A stretch of DNA of 10,374 bases from positions 1 through 10,374 of the forward strand of contig CATPBD010000232.1 in NCBI GenBank assembly GCA_955652265.1, read 5' to 3'. Position 1 is the first letter of the stretch. Every line of letters begins with the position of its first letter. The notes under the pieces are model-generated. The model did not search any database. It saw only the letters and a list, made by a program, of their open reading frames with translations, and had not been told where the DNA came from. The DNA comes from an uncultured Gemmatimonadaceae bacterium (GTDB lineage: Bacteria > Gemmatimonadota > Gemmatimonadetes > Gemmatimonadales > Gemmatimonadaceae). Below are positions 1 through 7,600 of this stretch, piece after piece. The translations under genes and the position numbers were made by a program.

Positions 1-577
1 CCGCGAATCTGCCGCCCGGCTTCAACACCCGGAAGGCTTCGGCAAGGACCTTCCTCTTGTCGCCCGAAAGATTGATGACGCAGTTCGAAATAATCACATC
101 TACAGAGCTATCGGGGAGTGGAATTCTCTCGATCTCTCCCTTGAGAAACTCCACGTTCTGGGCGCCAGACCGACGCTTGTTCTCGTTCGCCAGGGCCAGC
201 ATTTCATCGGTCATGTCGAGGCCATAGGCTTTGCCGCTCGATCCCACCCGTTTTGCCGAAAGGAGGACATCGATACCGCCGCCTGACCCCAGATCGAGCA
301 CGGTCTCACCGGGGTTGAGCTCTGCTAAAGCGGTCGGATTCCCGCATCCCAGCGATGCGAGGACGGCTTCCGCGGGTAGGCCGGCCTTCTGATTCTCGTC
401 ATACAAATCGGAGGTGATTGGGTCCCACGATTCGGTGGTCGCGCCACAGCACGCACTCGACCCACAGCAGCTCCCGGCTGTCGAACCCTGAGCGACTCGG
501 CTAGCCGCCTGCCCGTACTTTTCCTTCACCGTTGATCGGAGGTCGGGGCTACTGGCGAGTATTGGATCAGCGGTCAT
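1..577 (-). CDS. arsM: ArsM, arsenite S-adenosylmethionine methyltransferase (C-terminus beyond window)
   Basis: Cytosolic enzyme that transfers methyl groups from SAM to trivalent arsenic, giving methylarsenicals and eventually volatile species. I translated 192 residues by hand from the ATG at 577; the frame stays open to the left edge. Residues 95-101 (DLGSGGG) are the SAM-binding loop, followed by the acidic strand end GLDMT at 119-123. Cys78 in SLGCGNP and Cys166 in SNCVINLS match two of the three cysteines that bind As(III) in this family; the third would lie outside. The N-terminus has two vicinal cysteine pairs, 37-38 and 43-44, within CCGSSACCG, common in bacterial ArsM. The start is fixed by AGGAG (complement of 584-588) six nt before the ATG. 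It lies 51 bp downstream of arsR on the same strand, so the pair is probably co-transcribed, and an ArsR-operator-like dyad overlaps the ribosome site. The family is certain; exact products cannot be read from sequence. Confidence 0.95.
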   Translation of the reverse strand, partial: MTADPILASSPDLRSTVKEKYGQAASRVAQGSTAGSCCGSSACCGATTESWDPITSDLYDENQKAGLPAEAVLASLGCGNPTALAELNPGETVLDLGSGGGIDVLLSAKRVGSSGKAYGLDMTDEMLALANENKRRSGAQNVEFLKGEIERIPLPDSSVDVIISNCVINLSGDKRKVLAEAFRVLKPGGRFA

Positions 578-584
578 GCTTCTC

Positions 585-610
585 TCCTAACAAGTTTCGT
601 TGATATGTTG
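585..610 (-). promoter_or_regulatory. Second ArsR-operator-like dyad, in the arsR-arsM gap
   Basis: Read on the minus strand this is acatatcaa, six bases, then ttgttagga. Its first 11 bases (caacatatcaa, complement of 600-610) are identical to bases 958-968 upstream of arsR, and the second arm keeps ttgtta at the same six-base spacing. The right arm runs into the arsM ribosome-binding site. I infer a second ArsR binding site giving separate control of arsM, or repression by blocking elongation. The site is not proven. A run of eight A on the plus strand (614-621) lies next to it. Confidence 0.5.
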
Positions 611-628
611 CAGAAAAAAAAGAGACTT

Positions 629-952
629 CTACGCGCAACAGTCTTTGGCACTACGAAGCGCCCGCGGTTTGAGTGACGAGACAATGGCGTTCATCTCCTC
701 GAATGGCTCCCGATCGAGCTCGTAATAAACCCACCGTCCCTGTTTCCTGTCGCGCACGATCCCGGCGTCCTTGAGGACGCGAAGATGGAACGACAATCGG
801 GACTGCGCCGCGTCGAGCTGGTCCGTCAACTCGCACACACAGCACTCGCCCTTCGCGAGCTTGCGAACGATCTCCAGACGGGTTTCGTCGGAGAGCGCGT
901 GAAATAGCTCCACTGCGCGGTCAGTCTCAGTTGGCTTGGGTGCGGCTGTCAT
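629..952 (-). CDS. arsR: ArsR-family As(III)-responsive transcriptional repressor
   Basis: Small winged-helix repressor (107 residues, normal for the family) that releases operator DNA when it binds arsenite or antimonite. Residues 14-82 hold the ArsR/SmtB fold: FHALSDETRLEIVRKL, then ECCVCEL (Cys37, Cys38, Cys40) at the start of the DNA-binding region, recognition helix AAQSRLSFHLRVLKDAGIV (48-66), and wing RKQGRWVYYEL (69-79). ECCVCEL corresponds to the ELCVCDL As(III) site of the plasmid R773 repressor. A second vicinal pair, Cys105-Cys106, sits at the C-terminus, resembling ArsR proteins that sense with C-terminal cysteines. It precedes arsM on the same strand and probably controls itself and arsM. 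No Shine-Dalgarno precedes the ATG, which fits a leaderless message. Whether one or both cysteine sets sense arsenic is not visible from sequence. Confidence 0.96.
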   Translation of the reverse strand: MTAAPKPTETDRAVELFHALSDETRLEIVRKLAKGECCVCELTDQLDAAQSRLSFHLRVLKDAGIVRDRKQGRWVYYELDREPFEEMNAIVSSLKPRALRSAKDCCA

Positions 953-957
953 AGTTT

Positions 958-986
958 CAACATATCAAGAAATATTGTTATGTCAA
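958..986 (-). promoter_or_regulatory. arsR promoter with overlapping ArsR operator
   Basis: On the minus strand a perfect -35 TTGACA (complement of 981-986), 16 bases, then TATGTT (complement of 959-964, 4/6 to TATAAT). The imperfect inverted repeat acatatcaa (960-968) / ttgttatgt (975-983), 8 of 9 positions paired across six bases, fills the space between the hexamers, as expected for a repressor that blocks RNA polymerase. The -10 lies six bases before the arsR ATG, so transcription should start at or within a few bases of the start codon. Confidence 0.65.
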
Positions 987-1079
987 GCGAAGGCCTATAA
1001 GTGCCGCATCGAACGCCCCTTCGAGACCACGACCCGTCGCCAAATCTCTCCTCCGACACACAATCGTGGAAAACGGCTG

Positions 1080-1101
1080 TGTAAGTAAGTGACTACTTGC
1101 A
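1080..1101. promoter_or_regulatory. Candidate TetR-family operator upstream of the efflux operon
   Basis: Inverted repeat tgtaagta / tacttgca, 7 of 8 positions paired, separated by agtgac (1088-1093). Length and position, 31 bases before the chosen tetR ATG, fit the palindromes bound by TetR/AcrR repressors. A possible promoter overlaps it: TTGCAT (1097-1102), 15 bases, TATATT (1118-1123). That would start the message only a few bases before the ATG at 1133. The dyad is seen directly; its role is inferred. Confidence 0.45.
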
Positions 1102-1132
1102 TTCCTGGGAAGCCATTTATATTTTCCGGCCC

Positions 1133-1759
1133 ATGCACAACAGACAAGAAATACTCGATGCTGCCGCCCAGGTGTTCGCGCAGCACGGTTTCCGCGGCTC
1201 CACCACGCGGCGCATAGCCGATGCGGCCGGCGTCAACGAGATCACCATCTTCCGCCAGTTCGGGTCCAAGGAAGCGCTGCTCCGGGAAGCGATGAAGCAC
1301 ATGACGCAATCGGTTGGCCTCGCCCTGCTACCCGACGTTCCTTCCGACCCCGAGCGCGAGCTGACCCTCTGGAGCGAGTCATTCATTCAGCATTTGAGAC
1401 TTCGGAGCTCCATCATCCGTAAGACAATGAGCGAGATGGAAGAGCGACCCGAATTGTCTGAGTGCGCCAGCTACGTCCCGAGACAGGCCTCGGCCGATCT
1501 CTGTCACTACCTCACCGCATTAAAGCGGCAGGGTCGGGCAGCGGAAAAGTTCGAGCCCAAGACTGCTGCTGCAATGCTCATGGGGGCGATCTTCGCCGAC
1601 GCAATGGGACGCGAGATGATGCCGGATGTCTATCCGCAGCCCCAGGAGAAGGCAGCACAGATGTACACGCGATTGTTATTGCGCGCGCTTGGTGTCGAAA
1701 TAGTCTCCCGCCGAACGACGAGTAAGCAGACGAAACGGACGAAACAACTTTCAGCCTGA
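1133..1759 (+). CDS. TetR/AcrR-family transcriptional regulator of the efflux operon
   Basis: Probable repressor of the efflux genes that follow. From the ATG at 1133 it has 208 residues, typical for the family. Residues 3-50 form the TetR_N helix-turn-helix domain: RQEILDAAAQVFAQHGF, then STTRRIADAAGVNEITIFRQF, where the recognition helix holds the family pattern (T/I)(Y/F)xxF, then GSKEALL. The rest is a helical ligand/dimer domain with no recognisable specificity; the last ~15 residues are basic and Thr/Lys-rich. An in-frame TTG at 1097 would add 12 residues, but these precede the HTH domain and the codon lies inside the operator-like dyad, so ATG is preferred. Neither start has a good ribosome site. 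The stop is three bases before the TolC gene's GTG, so the regulator is the first gene of the operon and probably autoregulated. The ligand is unknown. Confidence 0.92.
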   Translation: MHNRQEILDAAAQVFAQHGFRGSTTRRIADAAGVNEITIFRQFGSKEALLREAMKHMTQSVGLALLPDVPSDPERELTLWSESFIQHLRLRSSIIRKTMSEMEERPELSECASYVPRQASADLCHYLTALKRQGRAAEKFEPKTAAAMLMGAIFADAMGREMMPDVYPQPQEKAAQMYTRLLLRALGVEIVSRRTTSKQTKRTKQLSA

Positions 1760-1762
1760 ACA

Positions 1763-3424
1763 GTGTCTTCCAGAAAATCTCAACGCCGCGCTCCAATCGC
1801 CGGCAGATTAATAACGATCCTGACCATCGCGGCCGCCATCGCGCCTGTGACCCTGCGCGCGCAGGTGGTCGGGATTTCCGGCCAGACGACTCGCGCCATC
1901 ACGCTCGAGGAAGCGGTACGTACCGCCGAATTGCAGAGCGAGGCGATACGCATCGCGCGCGCCGGGGTGCAACGCGCCGAGGGGCAGCAGTATCAGGCTC
2001 GGAGCCAGCGCTTTCCGCAGATCAACGGCTCGGCGAGCTACACCCGCACGCTGGCTTCGCAGTTCTCGAGCGTCGGCGGTGCCCCTGCTGTCGACACGAC
2101 TAAGCCCAAGCCACCGCCAGCACCGTGCGACCAGTACCTTCTCGGCCCGACCGCAACGACAGACCAGCGGCTGGCAGGACTCGAGGACGCATCCCGCTGC
2201 GCCCTGGGATCGAACCCGTTCTCGTCGTTCGGCAGCCTCGGCTTCGGCGCCAAGAATCAGTACACCCTCTGACTTTCCTTTACGCAGAACTTGTTTGCGG
2301 GCGGGCGGATCCAGGCTCAGAACGCGGTCGCCAACGCGGGACGCAGTTCGGCTGAAATCGAGCTCGCGGCCCAGCGGGCTCAGCTTCGTCTCGACGTGAC
2401 GCAGTCGTATTTCGACGCTGCGCTTGCCGATCGCCTGGTAGCGCTCGCGGAGTCTTCGGCGGTGCAAACCGACAACGTGCTCAAGCAGACTCAGGTCGCG
2501 CGAAACGTTGGTAACGTGTCGGAGTTCGACCTGCTGCGCGCGCAGGTAGCCGCCGCGAATCAGCGCCCGATCGTGATTCAACGGCAAAGCGACCGCGAGG
2601 TTGACTACCTCAGGCTCAAGCAGCTGCTCAACGTCCCGCTCGATGCTCCGTTGCAGCTCACGACTGCGGTCGACGACGCTGCGGCAATAAACTCTGCACT
2701 CGAGGCGGCAGGAATGACCGGCGATACATCCGCGACCGACAGAGCCACTGTTCGTGAAGCTGCAGCAGCGATCGACGCCCAGCGGGGTCTTCTCAAGATC
2801 TCGAAGGCACAGCGCTTCCCGACGCTTTCACTTACATCACAGTACGGCAAGGTCGCGTTCCCACTGACCAACTTTCCTCAATCGGGAGAGTTCCGGACGA
2901 ACTGGACCATTGGCCTCGCGTCGCAGGTCCCGCTTTTTACCGGCGGTCGGATCAAGGGCGAGCAAATGGTGGCCGAAGCGAACGTTCGCGAGGCTCAGGC
3001 TCGATACGATCAGCTCCGCGAGTTCGCGGCGCTCGATTCGCGCGTCACTCTCAACAATCTCTTCCAGGCACGGTCAGCGTGGCTGGCGAGTCTTGGTACC
3101 GCCGAGCAGGCGAGCAGGGCGTATTCGATCGCCGAGGTGCGGTATAAGGAAGGAATCTCGACGCAGCTCGAGCTCAGCGATGCTCGCATTCTGCGCGAGC
3201 AGGCGGTCGCCAATCGCGCGCTCGCCGCGAGGAATCTCCAAGTGGCGCGGGTGAAACTGGCGCTCCTTCCTGATCTCCCGCTTCAGTCCACGGCGGGGGG
3301 GACGCAAGCGCAGACTCAGACGGCAACGACCCAGCAACAGCAATCGCAGCAAGGCAGTCAGCCGACCCAGGCCGCGCAACAGCAGGCGGTGGGGCAGCAA
3401 CAGACCGGCATTCCACCACAGTAA
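1763..3424 (+). pseudogene. TolC-family outer-membrane efflux channel, interrupted by an in-frame TGA
   Basis: Outer-membrane exit duct for the RND pump below. Starting at GTG 1763, residues 1-33 look like a signal peptide (basic RKSQRR, hydrophobic ITILTIAAAIAPVT, cleavage near LRA-QVV). TolC features follow: ITLEEAVRTAE (46-56), helix to residue 83, first beta strand INGSASYTRT. Codon 170 (2270-2272) is TGA, yet the same frame continues at once with LSFTQNLFAGGRI, the usual second strand and start of the next helix. It then runs through the second repeat (IGLASQVPLFTGGRI) to the stop at 3422-3424. Without the TGA the product is 553 residues. The fragments are 1763-2272 (169 residues) and a possible TTG restart at 2291 lacking signal peptide and ribosome site. 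The strand-connecting loop (~101-165) is long, proline-rich and has Cys122 and Cys146. The C-terminal tail is glutamine-rich. Nonsense mutation, sequencing error or readthrough cannot be separated here; family identity is firm. Confidence 0.9.
2270..2272 (+). other. In-frame TGA inside the TolC gene
   Basis: The codon sits between ...NQYTL and LSFTQNLF with no frame change, so one base explains it: GGA (Gly) to TGA would restore a normal YTLGLSFTQ strand, and CGA is another one-step ancestor. I see no selenocysteine-type hairpin immediately downstream. Confidence 0.9.
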
Positions 3425-3444
3425 CAGTACCGAAGAGCAATCAT

Positions 3445-4602
3445 ATGACGAACATAAATCTCAGCACTCTAACCACACGCGCAGCAATCCTGATTGGCGT
3501 GTCTGCCGTTATCGCTATCACCGCCTGCAGCAAACGCGACAACGCCTCAGCGGCGGAGACCGCGAAATCTCAGACCATGGTTATCGGCACTGAGAACATC
3601 GCCGTCGCGACGAATGGCTCGATCATGACCGGACCTTCGATCTCCGGAACACTGGAGCCCGAGCGCGAAGCGGCTATTCGCTCGCAGGTCGCTGGCAGCG
3701 TGCTGCAGACCTACGCCGATCAGGGTCAGGCGGTCAACACTGGCGCCGTGCTCGCACGGATCGATGCTTCCGGGATTCAGGATGCGTACACATCCGCGCG
3801 CGCGGGGCAGGTTGCGGCGCGCAACGCGGCTGATGTAGCCGCGCACGATCTGGACAGAAACCAGAAGCTCCTCGCCGCGGGTGCGATCGCCGAACGCGAC
3901 ATCGAACAGTCTCGCCGAGCATCGATTTCAGCCCAGGCTGCTCTGGAGGACGCGAATTCGCGACTGGCGACCGCGGAGAAAGCTTATCGGAGCACTACGG
4001 TTACGGCGCCCTTCAGCGGAGTTGTGAGCGAGCGACCGGTCTCGGCCGGCGACGTCGTCCAACCTGGTTCGGCCCTGTTTACTGTCGTCGATCCGTCGAG
4101 CATGAGACTCGAGGCATCGGTGCCGGCTGAGCAGCTGGCGTCGATTCGTGTCGGCGTGCCCGTCGTTTTCACCGTCAGCGGGTATCCCGGTCGCGAGTTT
4201 GTCGGACACATAACCCGTATCAACCCGACCGCGGATCCGACGACGCGTCAGGTTCGCATCTACGTTTCGATCCCGAATGCGGGGCGTGCGCTTGTCGGCG
4301 GATTGTTCGCCAATGGCCGCATGTCGAGCGCGACGAAGACAGGACTCATCGTTCCTCAGGGGGCAGTTGATCTTCGTGGAACCTCGCCGTTTGTCATGCG
4401 CGTGAGGCAGGGAAAAGTGGAGAAGGTTCCGATACAGGTTGGGCTGACCGACAAGAGCTCGGAGACAATCGAGGTACGGTCGGGTCTTCAGGCGGGCGAC
4501 ACGCTGCTCCTCGGTGCGGCGCAAGGAATCACTCCGGGAACCACGGTGCGGGTCTCGGCGCCCCCGGCAAGTGCGGCGGCAAGCAGCGGCAGGGGGAGCT
4601 GA
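3445..4602 (+). CDS. RND efflux periplasmic adaptor (HlyD/AcrA family) lipoprotein
   Basis: Membrane-fusion subunit bridging the inner-membrane pump and the outer-membrane channel. 385 residues, normal for the family. The N-terminus is a lipoprotein signal: hydrophobic AAILIGVSAVIA, then the lipobox I-T-A-Cys28, so it should be lipid-anchored facing the periplasm. Order: first half of the lipoyl domain (~68-110, GTLEPEREAAIRSQVAGSV and GAVLARID), alpha-hairpin (~112-182, Ala/Gln-rich with KLLAAGAIAERDIEQ), second lipoyl half (183-218, STTVTAPFSGVVSE and GSALFTVVD), beta-barrel (~220-295, FVGHITRINPTADPTTRQVRI), and membrane-proximal domain (~300-371). A weak GAAGAG ribosome site lies seven bases before the ATG. 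It begins 20 bases after the TolC stop and ends three bases before the pump start, so all three are one transcript. Nothing in it looks damaged. Substrate cannot be inferred. Confidence 0.95.
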   Translation: MTNINLSTLTTRAAILIGVSAVIAITACSKRDNASAAETAKSQTMVIGTENIAVATNGSIMTGPSISGTLEPEREAAIRSQVAGSVLQTYADQGQAVNTGAVLARIDASGIQDAYTSARAGQVAARNAADVAAHDLDRNQKLLAAGAIAERDIEQSRRASISAQAALEDANSRLATAEKAYRSTTVTAPFSGVVSERPVSAGDVVQPGSALFTVVDPSSMRLEASVPAEQLASIRVGVPVVFTVSGYPGREFVGHITRINPTADPTTRQVRIYVSIPNAGRALVGGLFANGRMSSATKTGLIVPQGAVDLRGTSPFVMRVRQGKVEKVPIQVGLTDKSSETIEVRSGLQAGDTLLLGAAQGITPGTTVRVSAPPASAAASSGRGS

Positions 4603-4605
4603 CAC

Positions 4606-7600
4606 ATGGTCATTTCAGATTTTGCCATCAAGCGGCCAATGATCACCGTCGTAACGATGGTGGCACTGGTCGTATTCGGATTGTTCGCGCTCTGGCGCCT
4701 GCAGACGGACGAGTTCCCCGACATTCAACAGCCGGTTGTGTTGACGTTCATCCCGTATCCGGGAGCATCGCCAGAGGGGGTTGAGCGTGAGGTCCTCAAG
4801 CCGGTCGAAGATGCAATCAAGGGAATCTCCGGCGTCGACAAGATTTACGGCACGGCAGGGGACGGCTACGCGCAGATCATCACGCTCTTCGTGTTCGAGA
4901 AGGATCCGCAGGTCGGCACCCAGGACATTCGCGATGCGATCTCCGGGATCCGCTCGGATCTTCCCGTCGAGATGAAGGAGCCGGTGCTGCAGAGGTTCGA
5001 TCCGTCGGATCAGCCCATTGTGTCGATGACAATCGCTTCGCCAGCGTTGACTCCAGCGCAGCTCACCCGGCTCGCTGATCCTGACATCACGAGTAAGCTG
5101 AGGGGAATCGCCGGCATCGCGCAGGTGCAGCTCGTGGGAGGCGTGAAGCGCGAGATGACGATTCAGCTCAGGCCGGAGGCGCTGCAGGCGGCAGGCATCG
5201 GTATCAACCAGGTGGTGCAGGCGCTGCAGGCCCAGAACCTCGCCGCCCCGGTGGGAAGAGTGAACGGAAATCTCGACGAGCGCACGATTCGTCTTCAGGG
5301 GCGACTCGACGGCCCACAGGATTTCATGAACCTGGTCGTCGCCGAGCGAAACGGTCAGATCGTGCGGCTGGGCCAGGTCGCGGATGCGATCGATGGCACT
5401 CAGGAGCAGCGTTCGCTCGCGCTGTACAACGGCGTCGAGGCCGTCGGCATCAACATTGTGAAGTCGAAGGGCTATAGCACGACCGATGTCAGCACAAAGG
5501 TCAGAAACAAAGTGGACGAGATACAGAAGACGCTTCCAGCGGGAGTAAAGATCGACATCGTGAAGGACTCGGGTCTCCGCGTCAAAGCATCGGTGACCAA
5601 CGTCGAAGAAGCGCTCCTCATTGGCGCGCTCCTCACGGTGCTGGTGGTGTTCGTGTTCCTCAACTCATGGAGATCGACGGTCATAACGGGCTTGGCGCTG
5701 CCGGTCTCGGTGATGGCGTCGTTCATTGCCGTGTGGGCGTTCGGTTTCACGCTCAACACCATGTCGCTCCTCGGGCTGTCGCTCGCGATCGGAATTCTGA
5801 TTGACGACGCCATCGTTGTGCGCGAGAACATCGTGCGCCACATCGAGATGGGTAAGGATCATATGACGGCGTCGCACGAGGGCACCGACGAGATCGGCCT
5901 CGCTGTTACTGCCACGACCTTCTCGATCGTCGCGGTATTCGTTCCGGTGGCGTTCATGTATGGAGTGGCCGGACAGTGGTTCAAGCCGTTCGCGCTCACC
6001 ATTGCCGCGTCGGTGCTCGTATCGCTGTTCGTGTCGTTTTCGCTGGATCCAATGCTGTCGGCGTACTGGGCCGATCCGCAGGTGGAGGCAGGTGAGAGGC
6101 GCAACCCGATTGCCCACGCGCTCGAGAAGTTCAACAAGTGGTTCAACCGGATGGCGCAGCGCTACAAGGGATTGATCGCATGGGCGCTCGATCACCGTGT
6201 GGCGATGGTTCTGATTGCGCTGGCCTCGTTCATCATCGCTCTCGCACTTCCGGCAGTTGGGCTTGTCGGCGCGAGCTTCTTCGGAACGGAGGATCAGTCC
6301 GAGGTCAACATTTCCCTCGAAACTCCGCCCGGCTCCAATCTCGACTACACGCGCATCAAGGCTGAAGAGGCAGCACGGATCGCGCGCTCGCACAAGGAAG
6401 TTCGCTTCACATATAGCACGCTTGGCGGAACTACCGGTGATGTCAACGTCGGAAACATCTACGTTCGACTCGTACCCAAGACCGATCGCAGCATCGGTGC
6501 CGAGGATTTCGGGCGGCAGCTCCGCCAGGAAGTCGGCCGCATCGGTGGCGCGACGATGTCCGTCTTCACAAACGATTTCCAGGGAGCGCAGAAGCAGATC
6601 CAAATCGAGCTGCGGGGAGGCACGTCGCAACAGCTCGCGACGGCTGCCGAAGCGATTGCAGACCAGGTGAAGCAGGTCCAGGGCGCGGTGGATGTTGGTC
6701 TCTCGACCAAGGGCCAAAAGCCTGAGCTCAATGTTGACCTTAATCGGGGACTCGCCGGTACTCTTGGAGTAACGGTGGGGCAGGTTGCGCAAGCGCTGCG
6801 TCCTGCATTCGCGGGCATCAAGGCCGGCGACTGGGTGGATCCGACCGATCAGACGCGCGATGTAACCGTCCGTCTCGCTCCGGAAGCGAGACAACGGGCC
6901 GCGGATCTCGAGCAGCTCCCGCTCGTGGTCACTGGTCCCGATGGTCAGCCACGCACGCTGCCGCTTGGTCAGATCGCCACTATATCACAGGGCCTCGGGC
7001 CGGCTCAGATCAGCCATCTCGATGCGGATCTGGTGGTGACAGTGCAGGCGAACACGTCCAATCGGCCGTTGACCGAGGTCATGAAGGACATCAACACCAG
7101 AATCGCGAGAATCACACTTCCGCCGGGCGTCCACATCACGCAAGGCGGTGAAGTCGACAGTCAGAACGAAGTATTCGGCCGCATCTTCTCCGCCCTGGGC
7201 ATTGCGGTGATGCTGATGTACCTGATTCTCGTGATGCAGTTCGGCTCGTTCCTCGAGCCGCTGGCGATCATGATATCCCTCCCGCTCTCGCTGATCGGCG
7301 TCATGCTGGCGCTCATGATCACAGGGACGACGATCAACATCATGAGCCTGATCGGCGTGATTCTGTTGATGGGAATCGTGGCGAAGAACGCCATTCTTCT
7401 CATCGACTTCGCGAAGTGGGCGCGCGAGAAGGACGGCCTGTCGAGGCGGGATGCCCTGATTCAGGCGGGCGCGATCCGTCTGCGTCCGATCCTGATGACC
7501 ACGCTGGCGCTGATTGCGGGCATGCTTCCAGTGGCGCTGGGAATCGGAGAAGGCGCCGAGTTCCGCGCGCCGCTGGGACGAGCGGTGATTGGCGGCGTGA

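Noticed and set aside
614..621. Eight-A run in the arsR-arsM gap as an intrinsic terminator after arsR
   Set aside because: On the minus strand it is a T-run, but no GC-rich stem precedes it; the upstream bases are the arsR stop and low-structure sequence.
995..1309. Minus-strand frame of 104 residues crossing the arsR-tetR intergenic region
   Set aside because: It overlaps the tetR HTH-coding region and the operator and has no recognisable motif or ribosome site.
2270..2320. Selenocysteine or programmed recoding at the TolC TGA
   Set aside because: I see no stable stem-loop directly after the TGA, the position is a beta strand with no need for Sec, and the family is not known to contain it.
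1808..2587. 259-residue minus-strand frame over the TolC gene
   Set aside because: Antisense shadow: the plus-strand TolC homology on both sides of the TGA is unmistakable, and the minus translation is arginine-rich with no domain.
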